Assembly (NCBI RefSeq): GCF_002968285.2
Contig: NZ_CP134400.1
Coordinates: 124,001-188,000, forward strand
Origin: Mycobacterium sp. ITM-2016-00318
Lineage (GTDB): Bacteria; Actinomycetota; Actinomycetes; Mycobacteriales; Mycobacteriaceae
Reading direction: 5' to 3'
Length of the DNA stretch: 64,000 nucleotides
A program made the position numbers and the translations under genes. Shown in pieces: positions 18,386 to 29,117 of the stretch. Position 1 is the first letter of the stretch. Each line of letters starts with the position of its first letter. Below the pieces are notes generated by a model. That model was given only the letters and a program-made list of their open reading frames with translations. It ran no database searches and was not told the origin of the DNA.

Positions 18386-18685
18386 ATGATCGGAACGATT
18401 CTCAGCGCTTTGATCGTCGGCTTGATTGTCGGCGCGCTTGCGCGACTCATCATGCCTGGTAAGCAGAACATCGGCGTGATCATGACGATCATCCTCGGCG
18501 CGCTCGGCTCGTTCATCGGGTCGTGGTTGACCTATCAGTTGGGCTACCAGAACTCCAACGGCGGCTGGCAGGTCATCCCGTTCCTCGTCGGAATCATCGT
18601 CGCGATCATCCTGATCGCGGTCTACGTCGGCATTACCGGTCGCCGGGCCACCAGGACGACCAGGACGACGCCGACGGCGCGTTAA
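18386..18685 (+). CDS. GlsB/YeaQ/YmgE family small membrane protein
   Basis: 99 residues with three hydrophobic helices and the family pattern GLIVGALARLIMPGKQ followed by a Gly-rich second helix (GALGSFIGSWL). This family is stress-induced in many bacteria and of unknown biochemical role; the name transglycosylase-associated is historical. AAGGAG at 18374-18379 precedes the ATG by 6 bases. Upstream, GGGTAT at 18305-18310 resembles the -10 element of mycobacterial SigF promoters, but the matching -35 (GTTT) is not evident. The TAA stop shares bases with the stop of the opposing gene inside the palindrome GCGTTAACGC (18679-18688). Confidence 0.85.
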   Translation: MIGTILSALIVGLIVGALARLIMPGKQNIGVIMTIILGALGSFIGSWLTYQLGYQNSNGGWQVIPFLVGIIVAIILIAVYVGITGRRATRTTRTTPTAR

Positions 18686-19992
18686 CGCCCAGGTGGCGCC
18701 AAGCGGTAAACGGCTCCCGCGTAGTCGTCGCTGACGTAGATGGCGCCGTCCGGTCCGACGACAGCCGCGACCGGGCGGCCCCATCGGGAGCCGTCCTCGG
18801 CTTGGAAGCCGCCCATCAACGTCTGCTGATCGCCCAGAGTGCCGTTGCGCCACGGGAAGAACGACACCTCCGGTGCGCGCGGCGGCTGTCGGTTCCACGA
18901 ACCGTGGATGCCGACAAGTGCACCATCTGTGTACGGTGCCGGCAGCGCCCCAGTCGTGAACGCAAGGCCCAGTGGTGCCGCGTGCGCGCCCATGCTCTGC
19001 TCCACCGGAGGCAGCGCTGCGCAGTCCATCCGCGCCCCGTCCTCGTTGGTCGACATGTCGCGAACGAAGGGCAGGTCGGCAGGCCCGCCGTCGGGATTGC
19101 AGTAGGGCCAACCTAACTCGCGGCCGGGAGTCAATCGCGCCAGCGCTTCCGGTGGATGGTCGTTGACATACTGAATGTCGAGGTTGCCGTCTGGATCGGG
19201 TGCGTTGTCGCGGTTGTTGACCGCCGTCCAGATCGAACCATCGGGGGCGACGGCGAGGCCGGTGCCGTTGCGGACACCCGTCGCGAACGGTTCGGCGACG
19301 CCACCGCCCGGCGGAATGCGCATGATCGTCGCGCGCGGTGGGTCGGCGTCGCGGTCCTCGGCGGAGATGTTGCCCGTCGACCCGATCGAGAAGTACACGG
19401 CCCCATCGGGACCGACGGCGACGCTCTTCAGCGCATGCGCGTAGGCGCCGTTGAGTTCGGGGCTTTTGGCATCGGGCAGGTCGGCAGATACCGTCCGCGG
19501 ATTGATCGCCGCGCCGTTGACGTAGTCGTACGCGTCGATCTGATCGCTTTCGGCGACGTACAGCGTCGGCCCGGCGAACGCCATGCCGTGCGGCTGGTCG
19601 AGGCCATCGAGCAGCGTCGACTGTTCCGGCGGCGCACCGGGTTTCGGTGTCAGCTTCACGATCTGGCCGGCTCTTGGCAGCGATACGAGCAGGGCGCCGT
19701 CAGGCGTCCAAGTTTCCAGGCGCGCCTTCGAAATCCGCGCCCACACACCGACTGTCCAGCCCTCGGGGATCATCGCCTGCCGCGATTCGTCGAGCGGCGC
19801 CTGGGCCAGGTCGCCGGGAACCTTCAGCGGTGCGGACACCAGATTCGGTGAACCGGGTGCCGGCGCGGCCGGTGTGGTCGACGACGCGGACGCGGGTGAC
19901 TGCCGTTGAGCTGACTCTGACGAACATCCGGCCAGCGTGGCGAGGCCGACGAGGCCCACGACGACGGCGTCACGCGGAGGCCAGATCGGCAT
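18682..19992 (-). CDS. PQQ-dependent sugar dehydrogenase-type lipoprotein
   Basis: 436 residues. Signal peptide with lipobox LAGC (Cys23), then a Ser/Pro/Ala linker to about 50, then a six-bladed beta-propeller of the glucose/sorbosone dehydrogenase family. Signatures are DQPHGMAFAGPTLYVAES, LKSVAVGPDGAVYFSIGSTGN, RNGTGLAVAPDGSIWTAVNNRD, ELGWPYCNPDGG and GIHGSWNRQPP. In soluble relatives these loops hold PQQ and calcium; PQQ binding here is inferred. It is anchored outside the membrane and may oxidise sugars or be a binding protein only. It overlaps the pirin gene by 23 bases in the same direction, so the two are co-transcribed, pirin first. Confidence 0.87.
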   Translation of the reverse strand: MPIWPPRDAVVVGLVGLATLAGCSSESAQRQSPASASSTTPAAPAPGSPNLVSAPLKVPGDLAQAPLDESRQAMIPEGWTVGVWARISKARLETWTPDGALLVSLPRAGQIVKLTPKPGAPPEQSTLLDGLDQPHGMAFAGPTLYVAESDQIDAYDYVNGAAINPRTVSADLPDAKSPELNGAYAHALKSVAVGPDGAVYFSIGSTGNISAEDRDADPPRATIMRIPPGGGVAEPFATGVRNGTGLAVAPDGSIWTAVNNRDNAPDPDGNLDIQYVNDHPPEALARLTPGRELGWPYCNPDGGPADLPFVRDMSTNEDGARMDCAALPPVEQSMGAHAAPLGLAFTTGALPAPYTDGALVGIHGSWNRQPPRAPEVSFFPWRNGTLGDQQTLMGGFQAEDGSRWGRPVAAVVGPDGAIYVSDDYAGAVYRLAPPGR

Positions 19993-20695
19993 GCATCTCC
20001 CACACTAGGATCTCGGACGGTTCGGTGGCGGTGACGCGCTGGCCGCCTGCGCCGGTGAAGCGGGCGGCGTCCCCGTCGCGCAGCGGCCCGGAGCCTTCGA
20101 GCGTCACCGCGCCGCGTGCCACGAAGAGGTGCAGGAAAGGCGCATCCGGCAACTCGACGACCTGTCCTGGCTGTATCCGCGCAGCGTGCAGCGCGGCGTT
20201 CCTGTTGTGGAGGTGGACGGCGGCGTTGTCACCGCGGCCAGCTGCAATCGTCATCAATCCGCCGGTCAACCCCCTGTCGTCGATCTCGACCTGCTGATAG
20301 CCGGGATCGATGCCCGCCTCATCGGGGACAACCCACATCTGCACGAGATGCACTCGCTCGCTTGCCGATCCGTTCTTCTCCGAGTGCAGCACGCCGGTGC
20401 CTGCCGACATGCGCTGAGCCAGACCGGGGTAGATGACACCCGAGTTACCCATCGAGTCGCGGTGCTCGAGCGCGCCCTCCAGCACCCAGGTGACGATCTC
20501 CATGTCGCGGTGCGGGTGCGTATCAAACCCAGCATCCGCGGCAACGATGTCGTCGTTGTTGACGAGCAGCAGCCCGTGATGGGTGTTTTCCGGGTCGTAG
20601 TAACCGGCGAACGAGAACGAGTGTCGGGAGTCGAGCCACTCCGTCCTGCTCGCGCCCCGGTCGGACCCGCGGCGGATGTCTACCGATGACGTCAT
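19970..20695 (-). CDS. Pirin family protein (Rv0181c-like)
   Basis: 241-residue bicupin of the pirin/YhhW class. The ATG at 20693-20695 (MTSSVDIRRG) gives the usual length. Metal-binding motifs of the N-terminal cupin are present: DTHPHRDMEIVTWVLEG and a later GTGVLHSE with His. Many pirins are quercetinases or redox/metal proteins; the role in mycobacteria is not known. It corresponds in sequence and neighbourhood to M. tuberculosis Rv0181c, which sits beside sigG. Here a DUF559-type gene lies between the two. Confidence 0.88.
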   Translation of the reverse strand: MTSSVDIRRGSDRGASRTEWLDSRHSFSFAGYYDPENTHHGLLLVNNDDIVAADAGFDTHPHRDMEIVTWVLEGALEHRDSMGNSGVIYPGLAQRMSAGTGVLHSEKNGSASERVHLVQMWVVPDEAGIDPGYQQVEIDDRGLTGGLMTIAAGRGDNAAVHLHNRNAALHAARIQPGQVVELPDAPFLHLFVARGAVTLEGSGPLRDGDAARFTGAGGQRVTATEPSEILVWEMHADLASA

Positions 20696-20782
20696 CCACC
20701 CCAGGGTAGCGAGCGGTCCGAGTCTGTGGATAACGCTGCTCCGGGGCCCAAACCTGTCGTTCGCACTTACGACGGTGTCTCC

Positions 20783-21659
20783 ATGAAGACATGGCCTTTC
20801 GTCGGGACTGAAGCAATCGCTCGCGGCGCCGTCAGCCCGCGGACATTGAAGGGCGGGTATCACCGCATCTACCGCAACGTGTACGCGCCACGAGGCAGCG
20901 TGTTGATGCCGGCTGACAAGGCGGTTGCGGCGTGGTTGTGGTCGAACCGGCAGGCCACGCTCGCAGGTTTGTCGGCCTCAGCGATGCACGGTGCACAGTG
21001 GATCGGCGCTGAGAAACCGGCCGAGGTGTACCGCAGGAACGGGAAGCCGGTCGCGGGCATCCTCATCCACCGCGACGAGTTGTTCGACGACGAGCACAAG
21101 ATGATTCGCGGAATCGACGTGACGACTCCGGCTCGGACCGCCTTCGACTTGGGACGCCGCCGTGGACGAACGATGGCGGTCGTCTACGTCGACGCCCTGG
21201 CCAACGCGACCGGGTTGCGACCGGGTCCGGTTCGCCCACCTCATCGACAGGCACCCGGGCGTGCGCGGACTCCGGCAACTTCGAGAAGTCCTCGAGTTGA
21301 TGGACGGCGGCGCTGAGTCGCCTCAGGAAACCAGGACGCGGTTGGTTCTCATCGACGCGGGCCTGCCGAAACCGGAAACGCAGATTCGCGTGGCCCGGTG
21401 GCGCATCGACATGGGGTATCGCGAATTCAAGGTCGGTGTCGAGTACGACGGCGAACAGCATTGGACAGATCCGCGTCGCCGCAACCACGACATCGACAGG
21501 CACGCTGAGTTGTCGGCCCTCGGATGGGTCATCGTGAGGGTCAGCGCAGACATGCTGCGGTATCGCCGTCAGACAATCGTCGAGCGGACATGTGCCGCGC
21601 TGCGCGCAGCCGGCGCCGAATGGCCAGTTAAGCGGCATAAGTGGCCACTCGCGCTCTAG
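20783..21659 (+). pseudogene. DUF559-type protein, split by a +1 frameshift
   Basis: The two halves belong together. The first (from ATG 20783, MKTWPFVGTEAIARGAV) runs in one frame to about 21217 and carries an AbiEi-like N-terminal part (TLKGGYHRIYRNVYAP, TTPARTAFDLGRR). The second continues in the +1 frame with DRVRFAHLIDRHPGVRG to the TAG at 21657-21659 and carries the endonuclease-like DUF559 domain (FKVGVEYDGEQHWTDP, LGWVIVRVSADMLRY). Removing one base near 21218 restores a single protein of about 290 residues, the family length. Either the gene is broken or the base is an assembly error. The nuclease-fold residues E-Y-D-G-x-Q-H are intact, which suggests recent damage. Its stop codon overlaps that of sigG. 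Confidence 0.75.
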
Positions 21660-22702
21660 AGAGACGAAGGCAGCCCGAAGCTTTCGAACAACCCATCGCC
21701 AGCATGAAACGCCACGACATGGGCGATACCGCCTGGCCGGACGTCGAGCACGTGAAGCTGAAACTCCTCGTGCTTACCGGTGTCACGGTTGAGCATGTAC
21801 AGCGCCGCGGCGGGCTGGTCGTTGGCGGTGGTCGCGATGAACTTCATGTCACCGGGACCCTCGGCGGGGCAGTGATTCTTCGACAACGAGACGATGTCGG
21901 CGGGGCCCTGATACCAGCCGTCGAACGGCGGCATCTCGAACACGGCGTCCTCGGTGAACAGCTTCACCAGCTCGTCCATGTCGTATTCCTCGAACGCCGC
22001 GATGTAGCGCGCGAGTTGGGCCTTGGCTTCCGGTGCTTCGGGAGTTGCCGGCTCGCCGTCGTGAGTCGGCCGGGCCGCATCGAGCTGGGCCCTCGCGCGC
22101 TGCAGCAAGCTGTTGACCGCGGCCGTCGACGCGCCGATGGCTTCACCCACCTCGGCCGCCTTCCACTGGAGAACCTCGCGAAGTATCAGCACCGCCCGCT
22201 GCCGCGCCGACAGGTGCTGAAGCGCCGCCACGAACGCCAGCCGCACCGACTCGCGGGACTCGACGATCACCGACGGGTCCGACGGGTCCTCTTTCGGGGA
22301 ATCGGGCAGGGGCTCCAACCAGGTGACCTCGCGGTGCTCGGCGATGTCGCCCGTCGGGTTCGATGCCGACTGGCCGAGCCCAGAAGGAAGCGGGCGCCGC
22401 TGCCTGCTCTCCAACGCGGTCAGGCTGGTGTTCGTCGCGATCCGATACAGCCAGGTCCGCACCGACGATTTGCCCTGGAAGCCCTTGTAGGACTTCCACG
22501 CGCGCAGGTAGGTGTCCTGAACCAGGTCCTCGGCGTCATGGATCGAGCCGGTCATCCGGTAGCAGTGGGCAAGCAATTCGCGTCGATACCGCTGGGCATC
22601 GGCAAGAAATGCGTCCGCGGCGGCCGCCTCGTCAGCGGATTCCAGGCCTTCTGCGAGCACGCTCACGCCGTCGAGCTTACGCAGGGGTCCGACAACTGAC
22701 AC
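21656..22702 (-). CDS. sigG: ECF RNA polymerase sigma factor SigG with C-terminal SnoaL-like domain
   Basis: 348 residues. Sigma region 2 (about 36-105: ELLAHCYRMTGSIHDAEDLVQDTYLRAW, given here only as location) and region 4 (about 155-210, LSARQRAVLILREVLQWKA and AVNSLLQRARA) are followed by an NTF2/SnoaL-like domain (about 230-340), as in the SigG/SigJ group. Those C-terminal domains usually regulate sigma activity in place of an anti-sigma factor. It matches M. tuberculosis Rv0182c in order and length class. GTG at 22702 is used here; GTG at 22666 (VSVLAEGLES) is equally possible because neither has a good ribosome site. It is divergent from the monoacylglycerol lipase gene. Confidence 0.9.
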   Translation of the reverse strand: MSVVGPLRKLDGVSVLAEGLESADEAAAADAFLADAQRYRRELLAHCYRMTGSIHDAEDLVQDTYLRAWKSYKGFQGKSSVRTWLYRIATNTSLTALESRQRRPLPSGLGQSASNPTGDIAEHREVTWLEPLPDSPKEDPSDPSVIVESRESVRLAFVAALQHLSARQRAVLILREVLQWKAAEVGEAIGASTAAVNSLLQRARAQLDAARPTHDGEPATPEAPEAKAQLARYIAAFEEYDMDELVKLFTEDAVFEMPPFDGWYQGPADIVSLSKNHCPAEGPGDMKFIATTANDQPAAALYMLNRDTGKHEEFQLHVLDVRPGGIAHVVAFHAGDGLFESFGLPSSL

Positions 22703-22727
22703 CGAACGAAGCCGCCGGGTTAGCTAG

Positions 22728-24565
<1,838 letters not shown>

Positions 24566-24582
24566 TTTTAGTCTGTTGGGCG

Positions 24583-25332
24583 ATGACTGACGACAAGATG
24601 CTCGCCCGCATCGCCGCGCTGCTGCGCCAGGCCGAGGGCACCGACAACGCGCACGAAGCCGAGGCCTTCATGTCCGCTGCACAGCGCCTTGCGACGGCGA
24701 CGTCGATCGACCTCGCCGTCGCCCGTTCGCATTCCACCGAACGCACAAAGGCGCAGACGCCGGTGCAGCGCACCATCACCATCGGCAATGCGGGCACGCG
24801 CGGGCTGCGTACCTATGTGCAGCTCTTCACCGTGATCGCCCATGCCAATGACGTGAAGTGCGACATCGCGTCGAACTCGACGTTCGTCTACGCCTACGGG
24901 TTCGCCGAGGACATCGATGCCAGCCACGCGCTCTACGCCAGCCTGGTCATGCAGATGGTCAGGGCGTCGGAGGCCTACATCTCCTCCGGAGCGCATAAGC
25001 CAACGCCGACCATCACCGCGCGCATCAACTTTCAGTTGGCCTTCGGCGCCCGCATCGGCCAGCGGCTGGCGGAGGCCCGGGAGCAGGCCCGCCGCGAAGC
25101 GACCAGGGGCAGGCGGCGCGAACCAGGTACCGCGATCGCGTTGCGCGACAAGGATCTCGAGCTCAAGGACTTCTACCGCGAGACGTCCGAGGCGCGCGGC
25201 ACCTGGCGGGCCACCAGCGCGACCGCAGGCTATTCGTCCTCGGCGCGACGGGCCGGCGACCGCGCGGGTAAACGAGCCCGCCTCGGTAACAGCGCGGAGA
25301 TCAACGGCGCGCGTACCGCGCTGAACCGGTGA
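24583..25332 (+). CDS. DUF2786 domain protein (Rv0184-like)
   Basis: 249 residues. An N-terminal DUF2786 domain (about 1-45) begins MTDDKMLARIAALLRQAEG and shows the recurring pattern of helix, ASTDNPHEAEAFM-like NAHEAEAFMSAAQRL. A middle domain of mixed helices and a basic C-terminus (ARRAGDRAGKRARLGN) follow. Function is unknown; the basic tail may contact nucleic acid. It corresponds to Rv0184 by order (lipase, DUF2786, HExxH protein). The stop overlaps the next start (GTGA at 25329-25332). Confidence 0.85.
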   Translation: MTDDKMLARIAALLRQAEGTDNAHEAEAFMSAAQRLATATSIDLAVARSHSTERTKAQTPVQRTITIGNAGTRGLRTYVQLFTVIAHANDVKCDIASNSTFVYAYGFAEDIDASHALYASLVMQMVRASEAYISSGAHKPTPTITARINFQLAFGARIGQRLAEAREQARREATRGRRREPGTAIALRDKDLELKDFYRETSEARGTWRATSATAGYSSSARRAGDRAGKRARLGNSAEINGARTALNR

Positions 25333-25823
25333 GCGCCCGCGACACGCAGCGCGCCAAGGTCTACGCCGCAGAGGACTTCGTCCGAACCTTGTTCGACCGC
25401 GCGGGCGAACACGGCAACCGCGCAATCGAGTTCTTCGGCACCAATCTCACCCTGCCGCCGGAAGCCCGGTTCGCGTCGGTGGACTCCGTGCAGCGCTACG
25501 TCGACGACGTGCTCGCGCTCGGGCCCGTTCGCGAGCATTGGCCGGACGTCGCGCATCTGTCCGTCCGGCCGCGGCGAGGGCTCACCGCCGCGCACTACGA
25601 ACGCGACGACGACGGCGCCGCGATAGCGGTGCCCGAGCGACGCACGACGTGGGCGTTGCGGGAACTCGTCGTCCTGCACGAGATTGCCCATCATCTCTGT
25701 GACGCCGACCCGCCGCACGGGGCTGAGTTCGTCGCGACGTTCTGCGAACTCGCCGAGGCGGTGATGGGCCCGGAGGTCGGCCACGTGCTGCGGGTCGTCT
25801 ACGCCAAGGAAGGTGTGCAGTAG
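25329..25823 (+). CDS. TIGR04338-type putative metallohydrolase (Rv0185-like)
   Basis: 164 residues. The zinc-peptidase motif HEIAHH occurs at about residues 117-122 (in VVLHEIAHHLCD), followed by HGAEFVATFCEL, which can supply the third ligand. This is the pattern of TIGR04338, a small actinobacterial family of putative metallohydrolases, regularly encoded with a DUF2786 protein. No signal peptide, so probably cytoplasmic. Substrate unknown. GTG start in a 4-base overlap with the DUF2786 gene makes a fixed pair with it. Confidence 0.83.
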   Translation: MSARDTQRAKVYAAEDFVRTLFDRAGEHGNRAIEFFGTNLTLPPEARFASVDSVQRYVDDVLALGPVREHWPDVAHLSVRPRRGLTAAHYERDDDGAAIAVPERRTTWALRELVVLHEIAHHLCDADPPHGAEFVATFCELAEAVMGPEVGHVLRVVYAKEGVQ

Positions 25824-25873
25824 GCGGACGACGATCAAGCAGCGAGGTACGAGCTGCGTTGAGGAGTACGACC

Positions 25874-25890
25874 ACTCCGCCCCCCGGAGT
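25874..25890 (+). repeat. 6-bp perfect inverted repeat before the O-methyltransferase gene
   Basis: ACTCCG and CGGAGT flank five C residues. It ends 12 bases before the GTG of the methyltransferase gene, so it could be a small hairpin in the leader or a protein-binding site. No purine-rich ribosome site is seen between it and the start. Confidence 0.35.
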
Positions 25891-25902
25891 AACGTCGGGC
25901 CG

Positions 25903-26592
25903 GTGACCGAAGGTGCTGCCGCTCCTCGCGTGGGCGAGCCGGACCCCAAGGCCCTCGACGAGTTGTTCACCAGGGTGCTGCACACCGAGGACGCCGCACT
26001 GCGTGCCGCGCGGAAATCGGCTGCGGCGGCGGAGATGCCTGCAATCGAGGTGTCGGCTCAACACGGCAGGCTGCTGCAACTGATAGCGCGGATGTCCCAT
26101 GCCAAGCGCGTGCTGGAGATCGGCACGCTGGCCGGCTACAGCACCATCAACCTGGCCCGCGGTGTCGGCGCCGACGGTCGCGTCGTCACCCTCGAGTTCG
26201 AGCCACGGCACGCCGAGGTGGCGCGCAGGAACTTCGAAGAAGCCGGTGTCGCCGACCGCATCGAGGTCATCGTCGGCACCGCGTTGGACACGCTGCCGCA
26301 ACTGGCCGAGCGCGGCGAGAGCTTCGACATGTTCTTCATCGACGCCGACAAGGAGAACAACGTCGCCTACGTCGAGTGGGCCGTCAAGCTGGGCCATCCC
26401 GGCTCGATCATCGTGGTGGACAACATCGCCCGGATGGGGCGCGTGCTGCACCCGGCGGACGACGACCGTCAGGCCAAGGCCATTCGCGACATGTTCGAGA
26501 TGATCGGCGAAAGCCCGCATCTGGACGCCGCGGCGATTCAGACCGTCGGCACCAAGAACTGGGACGGTTTCGCGGTCGCGCTGATCACCTGA
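25903..26592 (+). CDS. SAM-dependent O-methyltransferase (Rv0187-like)
   Basis: 229 residues of the class I O-methyltransferase family 3 (CCoAMT/COMT-like). The SAM motif VLEIGTLAGYSTINLA is at about 72-87, and there is an acidic residue at the end of beta-2 (VTLEFEPRH). The metal/substrate motifs FFIDADKENN and IIVVDNIARMG are the catalytic-type Asp sites of this family. It methylates a hydroxyl on an unknown small molecule. GTG at 25903 gives the expected length; earlier in-frame starts would add an unrelated Arg/Thr-rich leader. It overlaps malQ tail-to-tail by 8 bases. Confidence 0.87.
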   Translation: MTEGAAAPRVGEPDPKALDELFTRVLHTEDAALRAARKSAAAAEMPAIEVSAQHGRLLQLIARMSHAKRVLEIGTLAGYSTINLARGVGADGRVVTLEFEPRHAEVARRNFEEAGVADRIEVIVGTALDTLPQLAERGESFDMFFIDADKENNVAYVEWAVKLGHPGSIIVVDNIARMGRVLHPADDDRQAKAIRDMFEMIGESPHLDAAAIQTVGTKNWDGFAVALIT

Positions 26593-28570
26593 ACGCCGCG
26601 GTGATGTCGGCGACGCGCGGATCGGCCTTCAGTTCTTCCAGTGTCACGGGCAAGGGCAGTCGCCAGTTCGGGTATTCGTCGATCGTCCCGGGCAGATTCG
26701 GCTGCCGGGTCTCGGCCAGCACGTCATAGGGCGAGACCAGCTTGAGTCGGCTGGGGGCCGACGCCAGCAGCCGGTGCATCGCGGCGATGATCGCCCGCTC
26801 GTCCGATTCCGCCCCGCCATCGGACTCCGGCAGCAGCCCCTCGGAACGCAACAGCGCCAACCACTCCGCGCGCTCCTTGTCGGCGTTGGCCTGCTCGGCA
26901 GGAACGTCGTCGAGGATCCCGAGGTCGGCACGCGCTCGCACATGCTCTCCGCGCAGAAAGCCTGCCGCAGTGGGTAGGTCGTGGGTGGAGAGGCTGGCCG
27001 CCGCTCTCGACGGCCACTTCGCAGGCGGCAGAAGCGGTTCGCCGGGCGCGGACTCGTCACGGGTGAACCAGGCCACCGCGCAGCCGAGCATCTCGTTGTC
27101 GGCCAACGCCTCGGTGACTTCGGGTTCGACGGTGCCGAGGTCCTCGCCGACGACGGTGGCGCCGGCGCGGTGCGCTTCCAGCGCCAGGACCGCAAGCATG
27201 GTGTCGGCGTCGTAGTGCACGTACGTGCCTCGATCGGGACTGTCGCCCGGTGGAATCCACCACAGTCGCCACAGGCCCGCGACGTGGTCGATCCGCAGCC
27301 CGTCGGCGTGCGCGAGCACGGCACGCAGCATGTCACGCAGGGCCGCGTACCCGGTCGCTGCCAGCCGGTCGGGACGCCACGGCGGCAGTCCCCAGTCCTG
27401 GCCCCGCGGGGTGAAGTTGTCCGGCGGCGCGCCGACGCTGACCCCGGATGCGAGCACGTCGGCCAGCGCCCACGCGTCGGCGCCGTCGGCGTCGACGCCC
27501 ACCGCGAGGTCGTGCAGCACCCCCAGCGACATGCCCGCGGCGTGCGCGCCGGCTCGGACGGCGGTCAGCTGCTGGGCGCACTGCAGCTGTACCCACGCGT
27601 GAAAAGCCAGGCGTGGCTTCAATTCCCGACGCGCCGAGGTCACCGCCGAGCCACCGACGTCGCGCAGCGCTTCGGGCCACCGCGACCAACGGCCGCCGTG
27701 CCGCTCGGCCAGCGCGCAGTAGGTCGCCCAGTCCCGTAACCCGTCCGACGCCGCGTGATCAGCCAAGGGATCGGGCCTGCCGTCGGCACGCCACAACAGT
27801 TCCAGCGCATCGCGTTTGGCTGCCCAGACGAGGTCGTGGTCGATGCGACCTGTGGCCGCCGACACCCGCAGGGCGTCCACCTCTGCGCGGGTGTCCGGAT
27901 CGGCTCGGCGATAGGCGTCGACGTCCTCGATGCGCAGCGCCAGCGGATTGGCGAAGCGACGGCTCGACGGCGTGTAGGGCGACGGCTGCACAGGGTGGGT
28001 GGGTCCCGGTGCGTGAAGCGGATTCAGCAGGACGGCTCCCGCACCGTGCTCGGCTGCGGTCCAGTTCACGAATTCCCGAAGATCGCCGAGGTCGCCGATG
28101 CCCCACGAGCGAGATGAGCGCAGCGCATAGAGCTGCAGCATCCAGCCCCACGTCGCCGGTGAGATCGGAACCGTTGGAGGCGCGGCGACGAGGGTCGCCT
28201 CCTGCCCGTCCTGGGTGTGCAGCCGATACCAGCCCGGCGAAAGGTCAGCGGGCAGCGAATCGCGCACCGCCATTTCCGTACCGTCCTCGCTCACCAGCGA
28301 CGAGGCGCCAGGCAGCGGGTGAGGACGCCCGTCCACCCGAATGGCGATCGTCGGTGCGATCACGCCCGCGCGGTCCCGGTGCGCCAGCTTGGTCAGCTCC
28401 GCTGTGCGGTCGGCTTCAGTTGCCGCTTCGACGTCGAGCAGTCCAAGCACCCGGATCACGACATCGGCGTCGACCTGGACCGGTTCACGGCGCTCATTGC
28501 GGTACGCGGTGGCTACTCCATGGGCTGCAGCCAACCGGCGCAGGTCATCGGGAATCGGTTTCGGTGGCAC
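26585..28570 (-). CDS. malQ: 4-alpha-glucanotransferase
   Basis: 661-residue GH77 amylomaltase. Catalytic residues can be seen: nucleophile Asp in LRIDHVAGLWRLWW, acid/base Glu in VVGEDLGTV, and the third Asp in STHDLPTAAGF. Substrate-loop motifs SRSWGIGDLGDL and PYTPSSRRFANP are also present. It moves alpha-1,4-glucan segments between oligosaccharides in cytoplasmic glycogen/maltodextrin metabolism. GTG at 28570 is chosen because upstream in-frame sequence is Arg-rich and antisense to the divergent HadA-like gene. It is somewhat shorter than the malQ product I recall for M. tuberculosis Rv1781c, and it is at a different locus, so it may be a second or relocated copy. Confidence 0.9.
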   Translation of the reverse strand: MPPKPIPDDLRRLAAAHGVATAYRNERREPVQVDADVVIRVLGLLDVEAATEADRTAELTKLAHRDRAGVIAPTIAIRVDGRPHPLPGASSLVSEDGTEMAVRDSLPADLSPGWYRLHTQDGQEATLVAAPPTVPISPATWGWMLQLYALRSSRSWGIGDLGDLREFVNWTAAEHGAGAVLLNPLHAPGPTHPVQPSPYTPSSRRFANPLALRIEDVDAYRRADPDTRAEVDALRVSAATGRIDHDLVWAAKRDALELLWRADGRPDPLADHAASDGLRDWATYCALAERHGGRWSRWPEALRDVGGSAVTSARRELKPRLAFHAWVQLQCAQQLTAVRAGAHAAGMSLGVLHDLAVGVDADGADAWALADVLASGVSVGAPPDNFTPRGQDWGLPPWRPDRLAATGYAALRDMLRAVLAHADGLRIDHVAGLWRLWWIPPGDSPDRGTYVHYDADTMLAVLALEAHRAGATVVGEDLGTVEPEVTEALADNEMLGCAVAWFTRDESAPGEPLLPPAKWPSRAAASLSTHDLPTAAGFLRGEHVRARADLGILDDVPAEQANADKERAEWLALLRSEGLLPESDGGAESDERAIIAAMHRLLASAPSRLKLVSPYDVLAETRQPNLPGTIDEYPNWRLPLPVTLEELKADPRVADITAAFR

Positions 28571-28605
28571 GCGGCTTCTATACCCAGGCCACCTATTCTC
28601 AAGCC

Positions 28606-29058
28606 GTGGCCCTCTCGCCTGACATCGTCGGTATGACCTACGTCTACCCCGACTATTACGAGGTGGGCCGGGAGAAGGTTCGCGAATACGCCGTGGCTGT
28701 GAAGAACGAGGACGCCGCGTATTTCGACGACGGCGCCGCCAACGCACTGGGGCACGACGCAATCCTTGCGCCCCTGACCTTTGTCTCGATCCTCGGGCTC
28801 AAGGCCCAGATGGCGTTCTTCGAACACCACAACATCCCGATCACGGAGGAGAAGCTGGTTCAGGCCGAGCAGGGTCTGACGATGCTGCGGCCCATCAAGG
28901 CCGGCGACAAGCTCTACTGCCACATCCGTCTGGAGTCGCTTCGGCGAGCGTTCGGGGCCGACGTCCTCACGATCAGAAGCCGCATCACGAACCAGCACGG
29001 CGAGATCGTCCAGGAGGACTACACCACGATGGCCGGGCGCACGGACGACTCCGACTAG
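28606..29058 (+). CDS. HadA-like (3R)-hydroxyacyl dehydratase subunit
   Basis: 150 residues with a single hot-dog domain of the FAS1-like dehydratase type. The opening (LSPDIVGMTYVYPDYYEVGR, EKVREYAV) and APLTFVSILGLKAQMAFF are close to what I recall of HadA (Rv0635). HadA lacks the catalytic Asp-His pair and needs HadB for dehydration in FAS-II mycolate elongation. No hadB-type gene follows here, so this is an orphan HadA/HadC-like paralogue: it may pair with a HadB encoded elsewhere or act differently. GTG start 36 bases from the divergent malQ start. It is followed by the TetR/SDR operon. Confidence 0.85.
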   Translation: MALSPDIVGMTYVYPDYYEVGREKVREYAVAVKNEDAAYFDDGAANALGHDAILAPLTFVSILGLKAQMAFFEHHNIPITEEKLVQAEQGLTMLRPIKAGDKLYCHIRLESLRRAFGADVLTIRSRITNQHGEIVQEDYTTMAGRTDDSD

Positions 29059-29080
29059 CGCGGGGCAGTCGAGGCCACTT

Positions 29081-29116
29081 TACGATCGGCAAGCACTCTG
29101 CTGTACGATCGGCAAG
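29081..29116 (+). promoter_or_regulatory. Direct-repeat operator upstream of the TetR gene
   Basis: The 13-base sequence TACGATCGGCAAG occurs twice, at 29081-29093 and 29104-29116, exactly 23 bases start to start (about two helical turns). The second copy ends one base before the ATG of the TetR-type regulator. Each copy contains the short palindrome CGATCG. The position suggests an autoregulatory operator covering the promoter and translation start. A site this close to the ATG also leaves little room for a ribosome site, so the mRNA may be leaderless or nearly so. Confidence 0.7.
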
Positions 29117-29117
29117 T

